DNA of 64,000 bases, from assembly GCF_003610785.1 (NCBI RefSeq), contig NZ_RAQQ01000002.1:248001-312000 (forward strand). The letters are read 5' to 3'. A model generated the notes under the pieces. That model was not told where the DNA came from, made no database searches, and worked only from the letters and a program-made list of their open reading frames with translations. Of this stretch, positions 9,627 to 19,506 are shown one piece after another (within the stretch, counting starts at the first letter, position 1; each line of letters begins with the position of its first letter). This stretch comes from Micromonospora globbae. Lineage in GTDB: Bacteria > Actinomycetota > Actinomycetes > Mycobacteriales > Micromonosporaceae. The position numbers and the translations under genes are program-made.

Positions 9627-9722
9627 TTCTGCGCCAGATGGGCAGTGGCTGCCAGGCGGCGGAGTCAGGGCCGGCCGCACGGGAGGGCCCACCATGGCGT
9701 CAGAAAGGTGGAGGACAGTCCA

Positions 9723-10703
9723 ATGTCGAAGAGGTTCCTCGCGGCCGTCGCCGGTGTGGTGCTGGCCGTCGGCCTGACCGGGTGCGGCGGGGATTCGTCC
9801 GCGTCCGGTGGAGGCGGATCCGACGACGGCACCATCACGATGGGCTTCGCCCAGGTGGGTGCCGAGTCCGGGTGGCGTACCGCCAACACCAAGTCCATCC
9901 AGGACTCGGCCAAGGAGGCCGGGATCGAGCTCAAGTTCTCCGACGCGCAGCAGAAGCAGGAGAACCAGATCAAGGCGATCCGGAGCTACATCCAGCAGAA
10001 GGTGGACGTCATCGCGTTCAGCCCGGTCGTCGAGACCGGTTGGGACGCCGTGCTGCTCGAGGCCAAGCGCGCCAACATCCCGGTGATCCTCACCGACCGC
10101 GCCGTGGACTCGGAGGACACGTCGCTCTACAAGACCTTCCTCGGGTCCGACTTCGTCGAGGAGGGCAAGAAGGCCGGCGAGTGGCTGGTCAAGGAGTCCG
10201 CGGGCAAGAGCGAGGTGAACGTCGTCGAGCTCCAGGGCACGACCGGCGCCGCCCCCGCCATCGACCGCAAGGAGGGCTTCGCCGAGGCCATCAAGGCGGC
10301 CCCGCAGATCAAGGTCGTCGCCTCCCAGACGGGTGACTTCACCCGGTCCGGTGGCAAGCAGGTGATGGAGGCCTTCCTCAAGTCCAACCCGAAGATCGAC
10401 GTGGTCTACGCCCACAACGACGACATGGGCCTGGGCGCCATCGAGGCCATCGAGGCGGCGGGCAAGAAGCCGGGCGTCGACATCAAGATCATCACCGTCG
10501 ACGCGGTGCGCGACGGCATGCAGGCCCTCGCCGACGGCAAGATCAACTTCATCGTCGAGTGCAACCCGCTCCTCGGCCCCCAGCTCATGGACCTCGCCAA
10601 GAAGGTCGTCAACGGCGAGCAGGTGCCCGAGCGCGTGGTGACGGAGGAGACGACGTTCACCCAGGAGCAGGCGAAGGCCGAGCTGCCCAACCGCAAGTAC
10701 TGA
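9723..10703 (+). CDS. ytfQ: furanose-type sugar ABC transporter substrate-binding lipoprotein (YtfQ-like)
   Basis: The 326-residue protein has a lipobox (VGLTGCGG, predicted lipid-modified Cys near residue 21) and then a periplasmic-binding-protein type 1 fold. Segments such as GFAQVGAESGWRTANT, QQKQENQIKA, VELQGTTGA and YAHNDDMGLGAI follow E. coli YtfQ, the galactofuranose-binding protein, closely through the whole length. ATG 9723 has GGAGG nine bases upstream. It is the first gene of a run of eight genes through araA. With AraA, AraB and AraD downstream, the substrate is probably L-arabinose, perhaps its furanose form; this is inference. Confidence 0.93.
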   Translation: MSKRFLAAVAGVVLAVGLTGCGGDSSASGGGGSDDGTITMGFAQVGAESGWRTANTKSIQDSAKEAGIELKFSDAQQKQENQIKAIRSYIQQKVDVIAFSPVVETGWDAVLLEAKRANIPVILTDRAVDSEDTSLYKTFLGSDFVEEGKKAGEWLVKESAGKSEVNVVELQGTTGAAPAIDRKEGFAEAIKAAPQIKVVASQTGDFTRSGGKQVMEAFLKSNPKIDVVYAHNDDMGLGAIEAIEAAGKKPGVDIKIITVDAVRDGMQALADGKINFIVECNPLLGPQLMDLAKKVVNGEQVPERVVTEETTFTQEQAKAELPNRKY

Positions 10704-10729
10704 GACCGGGCGGACCTCCGCCCACCGGT

Positions 10730-10758
10730 GCCCCCGCCATCACACCGATGGCGGGGGC
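10730..10758 (+). terminator. intra-operon hairpin after the binding-protein gene
   Basis: A perfect 11-bp stem (10730-10740 with 10748-10758) with a seven-base loop lies in the 118-base gap between the binding-protein gene and the ATPase gene. Such hairpins usually protect the upstream mRNA or terminate part of transcription so that binding protein is made in excess over the membrane complex. Confidence 0.6.
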
Positions 10759-10821
10759 CGCAACCCCGGCGCCCGGCCCCGCGGCCGGGCCATGGCCCGC
10801 AGCACGTGATGGAGGACCACC

Positions 10822-12377
<1,556 letters not shown>

Positions 12378-12381
<4 letters not shown>

Positions 12382-13484
12382 CCTCCACCCGCCCCCTGGA
12401 CCGCTTCCGCGCCAGCGGCCTGCTCTGGCCCCTCGTCGCCCTCCTGGTGCTGCTCGCGGCCAACGCCGTCGTACGCCCGTCGTTCCTGGCCCTGCGGATC
12501 CAGGACGGCCACCTCTACGGCAGCCTCGTCGACATCCTCAAGAACGGCGCGCCGACCATGCTCATCGCGCTCGGCATGTGCCTGGTCATCGCGACCCGGG
12601 GCATCGACCTGTCGGTCGGCGCGGTCGTGGCCATCTCCGGCGCGGTCACCTGCTCGTACATCGCGGGAGCGGGCGACCCCACCGGCGCCGGGGCGGCCTT
12701 CGCCGGCATGGGCATCGCGCTGGCGCTGTGCGCCGTCCTCGGCCTCTGGAACGGGTTCCTCGTCGCCGTCGTGGGCATCCAGCCGATCATCGCGACGCTC
12801 GTCCTCATGACGGCCGGGCGGGGCATCGCGATGCTCATCACCGACGGCCAGATCATCACCGTACGCAACCCGGCGTACCGCACCGTCGGCGCCGGCTTCC
12901 TGCTGCTGCCCGTCTCGATCCTCATCGCCGTCGCCGTGTTCGCGCTCGTCGCGCTCGTGACCAGGAGGACCGCCCTGGGCCTGCTCATCGAGTCCGTCGG
13001 CATCAACCCCGAGGCCAGCCGCCTGGCCGGTCTGCGCGCCCGCACCATCCGGTGGACCGTCTACGTGTTCGCCGCGATCTGCGCGGGCGTCGCGGGCCTG
13101 ATGATCAGTTCGAACGTCAGCGCGGCCGACGCCAACAACGCCGGCCTCTGGATCGAGATGGACGCCATCCTCGCCGTCGTGATCGGCGGCACCTCGCTGG
13201 CCGGCGGCCGCTACAGCCTCACCGGCACCATGCTCGGCGCCCTGATCATCCAGACACTCACCACGACGGTGTACAGCATGGGCATCGCGCCCGAGATCAC
13301 GCTCGTCTTCAAGGCCGTCGTCGTCATCGCGGTGTGCCTCCTGCAGGCGCCCAAGGCGCGGGCCGTGCTCCTGCGCCGCACCCGGCGACGGCACACGCCC
13401 CCCGATCCCGACGCCGAGGCCGCGGGGCGGCCGAGCACGCACACCCCGACCTCAGCGATGGTGGAGAAGGTGGCCCAGCCATGA
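12378..13484 (+). CDS. ytfT: sugar ABC transporter permease (YtfT-like)
   Basis: The 368-residue permease is of the BPD_transp_2/RbsC-AraH family with about nine to ten membrane helices and the conserved ATRGIDLSVGAVVAISGAV segment. It is coupled by ATGA overlap to the ATPase gene upstream and by another ATGA overlap to the second permease. The order binding protein, ATPase, permease, permease is exactly that of ytfQ-ytfR-ytfT-yjfF. A hydrophilic tail of about 45 residues extends past the last helix. Confidence 0.93.
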
Positions 13485-14491
13485 CGACCTCAGCGACGCC
13501 CGTCAAGGGCAAGAGCCCGCTCGCGCTCCCCGGCCGCCGGTCCGTCCCCGGCCGCGTCGTCCCGGTGATCGCCACGTTCGTGCTGTTCGTGCTCCTCTTC
13601 GGCGTGGGCACCGCCCGCTACGACGGTTTCCTGTCCGGCCAGGTCGTGGCCAACCTCTTCATCGACAACGCCTTCCTCATCGTCCTGGCCGTCGGCATGA
13701 CCTTCGTCATCGTCACCGGCGGCATCGACCTGTCGGTGGGCGCGGTCGTCGCCCTGTCGACGATGGTGGCCGCCGCCGGCCTCCAGGCCGGGCTCCCGGC
13801 CCCGCTCGTGGTGCTGCTCGTGCTGGCCATGGGGTCGACGCTCGGCCTGCTCATGGGCCTGGTCATCCACTACTTCGAGATCCAGCCGTTCATCGTCACG
13901 CTCGCCGGCATGTTCCTCGCCCGCGGGCTGTGCTTCGTCGTCGGCGTCGAGTCGATCTCCATCAAGGACCCCACCTTCCGCACCTTCGCCACCGCCGCCA
14001 TCCCGCTGTCCGGCACGGTCTCGATCACCTGGAGTGTGGTGATCGCCCTGGCGATCGTGGCGGTCGCCGTGTGGGTGCTGCACCGCACCCGCTTCGGACG
14101 GACGGCGTACGCGGTCGGCGGCAACGAGAACTCGGCGATGCTCATGGGTCTGCCGGTCGCCCGGGTCAAGGTCGGCGTCTACGTCATCAGCGGGCTCTGC
14201 TCGGCCATCGCCGGCCTGCTCTTCAGCCTCTACATGCTCTCCGGCTACGGCCTGCACGCCGTCGGGATGGAGCTGGACGCCATCGCCGCCGTCGTCATCG
14301 GCGGCACACTGCTGTCCGGCGGCGCCGGTTACGTCCTCGGCTCCCTGCTCGGCGTCCTCGTCCTGGGTGTCATCCAGACACTGATCTCGTTCCAGGGAAC
14401 GCTCAGCTCCTGGTGGACGAAGATCGCCATCGGCACCCTGCTGCTCCTCTTCATCGTGATGCAGCGGGTCTTCATGCGGCGGCAGCCGTGA
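13481..14491 (+). CDS. yjfF: sugar ABC transporter permease (YjfF-like)
   Basis: This second CUT2 permease has 336 residues and the matching VTGGIDLSVGAVVALSTMV segment, and probably forms a heterodimer with the preceding permease. It is translationally coupled at both ends: ATGA with the upstream permease and GTGA with the LacI gene downstream. The ATG at 13481 fixes the start. Confidence 0.93.
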   Translation: MTTSATPVKGKSPLALPGRRSVPGRVVPVIATFVLFVLLFGVGTARYDGFLSGQVVANLFIDNAFLIVLAVGMTFVIVTGGIDLSVGAVVALSTMVAAAGLQAGLPAPLVVLLVLAMGSTLGLLMGLVIHYFEIQPFIVTLAGMFLARGLCFVVGVESISIKDPTFRTFATAAIPLSGTVSITWSVVIALAIVAVAVWVLHRTRFGRTAYAVGGNENSAMLMGLPVARVKVGVYVISGLCSAIAGLLFSLYMLSGYGLHAVGMELDAIAAVVIGGTLLSGGAGYVLGSLLGVLVLGVIQTLISFQGTLSSWWTKIAIGTLLLLFIVMQRVFMRRQP

Positions 14492-15510
14492 CGACGTCCG
14501 CCGCCAAGGCGCCGGTGATGGCGGATGTCGCTCGTTTGGCGGGCGTGTCGCATCAGACGGTGTCCCGGGTCATCAACGGCTCGTCCAGCATCAAACCGGA
14601 GACCCGTGAGCGGGTGTTGCAGGCCATCGAGCGGTTGGGGTATCGGCCGAACACGGCGGCCCGTGCGCTCGTGCGCGGTCGGTCGGGGATCATCGGCGTC
14701 ATCGGTACTGCCCGGACGTTGTTCGGTCCGATGAGTATTCATCGGACGGTGGAGGACGCGGCGCGGGCGGCGGGGTTTTTCGCGACGTCGGTGAGTTTGT
14801 CGGAGGTGACGCGGCAGGCGCTCAGTGATGCCACGGAGCATCTGATGCGTGTCGGTGTGGAGGGGATCGTGATGATCGCCGGTCATGACGAGGCGTTGGA
14901 GGTGGTGCGGACGCAGCGGTCGCGGGTGCCGTTCGTGGTGGTGGAGGGGGATCTGTCGAAGGCGTCGCTGACCGTCGGGGTGGATCAGGTGCTGGGTGCG
15001 CGGATGGCGACGGAGCATCTGCTGGGGCTCGGGCATCGTGAGGTGGTGCATGTGAGTGGTCCGCTGAACTGGGCGGAGGCGCGGGCGCGGGTGGATGGGT
15101 GGCGTCTGGCGATGGGTGGGGCGGGTCTGCGTCCGGTGGAGCCGGTGTCGGGGGACTGGAGTTCCCGTAGTGGTTATGTGGCGGGGCGGCGGATCTGTGA
15201 GATGCCGGGGGTGACGGCGGTGTTCGCGGCCAATGATCAGATGGCGATCGGTGTGTTGCGGGCGTTGCAGGAGTGTGGTTGTCGGGTGCCGGGGGACATC
15301 TCGGTGGTGGGGTTCGATGATGTGCCGGAGGCGGCGTATCTGATTCCTCCGTTGACCACGATCCGGCAGGACTTCGAGGCCGTCGGTCGCCGGGCGATCG
15401 AGGTTGTCACGCAGGCGATCCGGGGTGCGGAGTTGCACCCGTCGCCGTTGGTCGTTCCCACCCTCGTGGTGCGCGAGAGCACCGCGACTCCGACAAGGAC
15501 CGAGACATGA
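14488..15510 (+). CDS. LacI-family transcriptional regulator of arabinose genes
   Basis: The 340-residue repressor has an N-terminal LacI helix-turn-helix with hinge (MADVARLAGVSHQTVSRVIN, then YRPNTAARALV) and a periplasmic-binding-like effector domain to the end (VFAANDQMAIGVLRAL, SVVGFDDVPEAAYL). GTG 14488 overlaps the yjfF stop by 4 bp; the ATGA at 15507 couples it to araB. It is the best candidate to bind the TGTTAACGCTCACA sites at 9.5 and 23.4 kb, with arabinose or a phosphorylated intermediate as likely effector. Its codon use is unlike its neighbours: third positions are rich in G and T instead of C, which suggests a different history. Confidence 0.93.
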   Translation: MTTSAAKAPVMADVARLAGVSHQTVSRVINGSSSIKPETRERVLQAIERLGYRPNTAARALVRGRSGIIGVIGTARTLFGPMSIHRTVEDAARAAGFFATSVSLSEVTRQALSDATEHLMRVGVEGIVMIAGHDEALEVVRTQRSRVPFVVVEGDLSKASLTVGVDQVLGARMATEHLLGLGHREVVHVSGPLNWAEARARVDGWRLAMGGAGLRPVEPVSGDWSSRSGYVAGRRICEMPGVTAVFAANDQMAIGVLRALQECGCRVPGDISVVGFDDVPEAAYLIPPLTTIRQDFEAVGRRAIEVVTQAIRGAELHPSPLVVPTLVVRESTATPTRTET

Positions 15511-17183
15511 GCGACGACAGGTACGTGGTGGGTGTCGACTTCGGCACGCTGTCGGGACGGGCCCTGGTGGTCCGGGTCTCCGACGGCGCCGAGCTGGGGT
15601 CGGCCGTGCACGAGTATCCCCACGCCGTGGTCACCGACGCCCTGCCCACCGGGGAGACGCTGCCTCCCGAGTGGGCGCTTCAGGTGCCCCAGGACTACCG
15701 CGAGGTCCTGCGGGTGGCGGTGCCGCGGGCCGTCGAGGCGTCGGGGATCGACCCGGCCGACGTCATCGGCATCGCCACCGACTTCACGGCGTGCACGGTG
15801 CTCCCGACCACGGCCGACGGCACCCCCCTGTGCGAGCTGCCGGCGTACGCCCGCCGGCCGCACGCCTACGTGAAGCTGTGGAAGCACCACGCCGCCCAGG
15901 GGCAGGCCGACCGCATCAACGAGCTGGCACGCCGGCGCGGTGAGGCGTGGCTGCCGCGCTACGGCGGGCTCATCTCCTCCGAGTGGGAGTTCGCCAAGGC
16001 GCTGCAGGTCCTCGAGGAGGACCCCGAGGTGTACGCGGCGACCGAGCGCTGGGTGGAGGCCGCCGACTGGATCGTGTGGCAGCTGTGCGGCCGGTACGTC
16101 CGCAACGCCTGCACCGCCGGCTACAAGGGCATCCTCCAGGACGGCGCGTACCCGTCACCGGAGTTCCTCGCCGGACTGAACCCCGCCTTCGCGGGCTTCG
16201 TGGCCGACAAGCTCGAACATCCCATCGGCCAGCTCGGCGAGGCCGCCGGCCGGCTCACCGCGCAGGCGGCCGCCTGGACCGGCCTGCCCGAGGGCATCGC
16301 GGTGGCCGTCGGCAACGTCGACGCCCACGTCACGGCCCCCGCCGCCCAGGCCACCGAGCCCGGCCAGATGGTGGCCATCATGGGCACCTCGACGTGCCAC
16401 GTCATGTCGAGCACCGTCCTGCGGGAGGTGCCCGGCATGTGCGGCGTCGTCGACGGCGGGATCATCGCGGGGCTGTGGGGCTACGAGGCCGGGCAGTCCG
16501 GTGTGGGGGACATCTTCGGCTGGTTCACCCGGACCGGCGTGCCCGCGGCGTACGAGGCCGAGGCGGCGCGACGCGGCATCTCGGTGCACGACCTGCTCAC
16601 CGAGCGGGCCGCCCGCCAGGCGGTGGGTGAGCACGGGCTCGTGGCGCTCGACTGGCACAGCGGCAACCGGTCCGTCCTCGTCGACCACGAACTCTCCGGG
16701 GTCGTCGTCGGGCAGACCCTGGCCACCCGCCCGGAGGACACCTACCGGGCGCTGCTCGAGGCCACCGCCTACGGCACCCGGGTGATCCTCGAGACGTTCC
16801 GCGACAGCGGCGTCCCGGTCGAGGAACTCATCGTCGCCGGCGGCCTCACCAGGAACCGGCTGCTCATGCAGATCTACGCCGACGTGACGCGGATGCCGCT
16901 GTCGGTCCTCGCCTCCGAGCAGGGCCCGGCGCTCGGCTCCGCGATCCACGCCGCGGTCGCCGCTGGCGCGTACCCCGGTATCACCGCGGCGGCCAAGACC
17001 ATGGGCCGGGTCACCCGGGCCGCGTACCTGCCCGACCCGGAGCGGGCGGCGGCCTACGACGCGCTGTACGCCGAGTACCTGACGCTCCACGACTACTTCG
17101 GCCGGGGAGCGAATCCCGTCATGAAGCGGCTCAAGGAGATCCGCCGTTCCGCCCGGATCTCCGCCGGTCGAGAGGAGAGCTGA
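15507..17183 (+). CDS. araB: L-ribulokinase
   Basis: The 558-residue FGGY-family kinase has the amino-terminal phosphate loop VGVDFGTLSGRALVV and the AraB-typical stretches LPPEWALQVPQDY and GIATDFTACTVLP. The C-terminal half carries VAGGLTRNRLLMQIYADV. It phosphorylates L-ribulose to L-ribulose 5-phosphate. Length matches bacterial AraB. The gene is coupled to the LacI gene by an ATGA overlap and followed after one base by araD, in the same order (B, D, A) as several Gram-positive ara operons. Confidence 0.96.
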   Translation: MSDDRYVVGVDFGTLSGRALVVRVSDGAELGSAVHEYPHAVVTDALPTGETLPPEWALQVPQDYREVLRVAVPRAVEASGIDPADVIGIATDFTACTVLPTTADGTPLCELPAYARRPHAYVKLWKHHAAQGQADRINELARRRGEAWLPRYGGLISSEWEFAKALQVLEEDPEVYAATERWVEAADWIVWQLCGRYVRNACTAGYKGILQDGAYPSPEFLAGLNPAFAGFVADKLEHPIGQLGEAAGRLTAQAAAWTGLPEGIAVAVGNVDAHVTAPAAQATEPGQMVAIMGTSTCHVMSSTVLREVPGMCGVVDGGIIAGLWGYEAGQSGVGDIFGWFTRTGVPAAYEAEAARRGISVHDLLTERAARQAVGEHGLVALDWHSGNRSVLVDHELSGVVVGQTLATRPEDTYRALLEATAYGTRVILETFRDSGVPVEELIVAGGLTRNRLLMQIYADVTRMPLSVLASEQGPALGSAIHAAVAAGAYPGITAAAKTMGRVTRAAYLPDPERAAAYDALYAEYLTLHDYFGRGANPVMKRLKEIRRSARISAGREES

Positions 17184-17184
17184 C

Positions 17185-17862
17185 GTGACCGTCCTGGCCG
17201 ACGTCGACGCGACGATCCGGAGCCTGCGCGAGGAGGTGTGCCGGCTGCACGCCGAGCTGACGCGCTACGAGCTCGTGGTGTGGACCGCCGGCAACGTGTC
17301 GGCGCGGGTGCCGGACCGCGACCTCCTGGTCATCAAGCCGAGCGGGGTCGCCTACGACAGGCTGACACCGGAAAACATGGTCGTCTGCGACCTGTACGGC
17401 CGGGTCGTCGACGGGGGACTGGCCCCCTCGTCCGACACCGACGCCCAGGCGTACGTCTACCGCCACATGCCCCACGTCGGCGGCGTGGTACACACCCACT
17501 CGACGTACGCCACGGCCTGGGCCGCGCGGGGCGAGCCGATCCCCTGTGTGCTGACGATGATGGCCGACGAGTTCGGCGGCGACATCCCGGTCGGCCCGTT
17601 CGCGCTCATCGGCGACGACTCCATCGGGCGCGGGATCGTCGAGACCCTCGCGCACAGCCGGTCGCCCGCCGTGCTCATGCGCAACCACGGCGTCTTCACC
17701 ATCGGCCCGACGGCCCGGGCCGCCGTCAAGGCCGCCGTGATGTGCGAGGACGTGGCCCGCACCGTCCACATCGCCCGGCAGCTGGGTCAGCCGCTGCCCA
17801 TCGACACACGCGACATCGACTCCCTCTACGACCGTTACCAGAACGTCTACGGGCAGCGCTGA
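17185..17862 (+). CDS. araD: L-ribulose-5-phosphate 4-epimerase
   Basis: The 225-residue class II aldolase/epimerase family member has zinc ligands visible in VVHTHSTYA (H103, H105) and [10 protein letters not shown] (H168), plus the phosphate-binding TAGNVSARV and KPSGVAYD segments. It converts L-ribulose 5-phosphate to D-xylulose 5-phosphate. GTG 17185 has GAGAGGAGAG before it and sits one base after the araB stop. Confidence 0.95.
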   Translation: MTVLADVDATIRSLREEVCRLHAELTRYELVVWTAGNVSARVPDRDLLVIKPSGVAYDRLTPENMVVCDLYGRVVDGGLAPSSDTDAQAYVYRHMPHVGGVVHTHSTYATAWAARGEPIPCVLTMMADEFGGDIPVGPFALIGDDSIGRGIVETLAHSRSPAVLMRNHGVFTIGPTARAAVKAAVMCEDVARTVHIARQLGQPLPIDTRDIDSLYDRYQNVYGQR

Positions 17863-17891
17863 CCCGCCCGGCTACGCGAGGAGATCCACCC

Positions 17892-19403
17892 ATGCCTGCT
17901 GACCCCCAGTACGCCCCCGAGTTGTGGTTCCTGACCGGTAGCCAGCACCTGTACGGCGAGGAGACGCTGCGTCAGGTCGCCGAACAGTCGCAGGCCATCG
18001 CCAAGCAGCTCGACGCCAGCGGGGTCGTGCCCGCGAAGGTGGTCTGGAAGCCGGTCCTCACCGACTCGGCCGCGATCCACGCCCAGGTGCTCGAGGCGAA
18101 CGCGGCGACACGGTGCATCGGTGTGGTCACGTGGATGCACACGTTCTCGCCGGCGAAGATGTGGATCGCCGGGATGGACGCGTTGCGCAAGCCGATGCTG
18201 CACCTGCACACGCAGGCCGGCGCCGAGCTGCCGTGGTCCACCATCGACATGGACTTCATGAACCTCAACCAGGCCGCCCACGGCGACCGGGAGTTCGGAT
18301 ACCTCACGGCCCGCCTCGGTGTGGCCCGCAAGATCGTCGCCGGGCACGTGAGCAACCCGCGCGTGGTGGAACGCGTCGCCGCCTGGGCCCGGGCGGCGCT
18401 CGGCGCGCACGAGCTGCGGACGCTGCGGCTCGCGCGGTTCGGCGACAACATGCGCGACGTGGCCGTCACCGAGGGCGACAAGGTCGAGGCGCAGCTGCGG
18501 TTCGGGGTGTCCGTCAACACGTACGGGGTGAGCGACCTGGTCGAGCTGGTCGACCAGGTTCCCGACGCGGTGGTCGACGACCTGGTGACCGAGTACCTCG
18601 ACAGCTACGACGTGGCGGCCGAGCTGCGCCCGGGCGGGGACCGCCACGAGTCCCTGCGCTACGGCGCCCGGATCGAGGCCGGCCTGCGGACCTTCCTCAC
18701 CGACGGCGGCTTCCGGGCCTTCACGACCAACTTCGAGGACCTCGGCGGCCTGCGCCAACTGCCCGGCCTCGCCGTGCAGCGGCTCATGGCCGACGGTTAC
18801 GGCTTCGGCGGCGAGGGCGACTGGAAGACCTCCGTCATGCTCCGCACCACCAAGGCCATGGAGGCCGGCCGGCCCGGCGGCACCAGCTTCATGGAGGACT
18901 ACACCTACCACCTCGTTCCGGGGCAGGAGAAGATCCTCGGAGCCCACATGCTGGAGGTCTGCCCCAGCATCGCCGGCCGGAGGCCGACCCTGGAGATCCA
19001 CCCGCTCGGTATCGGCAACCGGGAGGACCCGGTGCGTCTGCGGTTCACCGCGGCACCCGGCCCCGCCGTGGTGGTGGGCATCGCCGACCTGGGTGACCGG
19101 TTCCGCCTGACGCTCAACGAGGTCGACGTCGTCGAGCCCGACGAGGCGCTGCCGAAGCTGCCGGTCGCGTGCGCCGTGTGGCGGCCCCGGCCCAGCCTGT
19201 CGACCTCCGCCGAGTGCTGGCTGCTCGCCGGCGGTCCGCACCACACCGTCCTCTCGCGCGCGGTGGGCACCGAGGAGTTCCGCGAACTGGCCGAGATGCT
19301 GCGCACCGAACTCGTCGTCATCGACGCCGGCACCACGCCCGAGGCCCTCCAGCGCGAACTCCGCTGGACGGCCGCGTACCACCGCCTCGCCGCTCGCCTG
19401 TAA
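17892..19403 (+). CDS. araA: L-arabinose isomerase
   Basis: The 503-residue enzyme starts [20 protein letters not shown], a typical AraA opening. Active-site segments are present: TNFEDL and GGEGDWKT (metal-binding glutamates) and MEDYTYH (histidine), then the C-terminal HHT region. It interconverts L-arabinose and L-ribulose in the cytosol. ATG 17892 follows GAGGAG. Translation from upstream in-frame codons would run inside araD and is rejected. Confidence 0.96.
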   Translation: MPADPQYAPELWFLTGSQHLYGEETLRQVAEQSQAIAKQLDASGVVPAKVVWKPVLTDSAAIHAQVLEANAATRCIGVVTWMHTFSPAKMWIAGMDALRKPMLHLHTQAGAELPWSTIDMDFMNLNQAAHGDREFGYLTARLGVARKIVAGHVSNPRVVERVAAWARAALGAHELRTLRLARFGDNMRDVAVTEGDKVEAQLRFGVSVNTYGVSDLVELVDQVPDAVVDDLVTEYLDSYDVAAELRPGGDRHESLRYGARIEAGLRTFLTDGGFRAFTTNFEDLGGLRQLPGLAVQRLMADGYGFGGEGDWKTSVMLRTTKAMEAGRPGGTSFMEDYTYHLVPGQEKILGAHMLEVCPSIAGRRPTLEIHPLGIGNREDPVRLRFTAAPGPAVVVGIADLGDRFRLTLNEVDVVEPDEALPKLPVACAVWRPRPSLSTSAECWLLAGGPHHTVLSRAVGTEEFRELAEMLRTELVVIDAGTTPEALQRELRWTAAYHRLAARL

Positions 19404-19506
19404 CCCCGCTCCGACCACCGGGACCACCCGTTCGCACCGCACCGCGCGGACGGGCGGTCCCGCCTGCCTGCGTGCACCGCGCACGCGTGCCTCGAGAGGA
19501 GTCCCC

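Noticed and set aside
14329..15438. Antisense frame rich in His/Thr/Pro opposite the LacI gene
   Set aside because: It arises from the unusual G/T third positions of the LacI gene read backwards. There is no recognisable protein.
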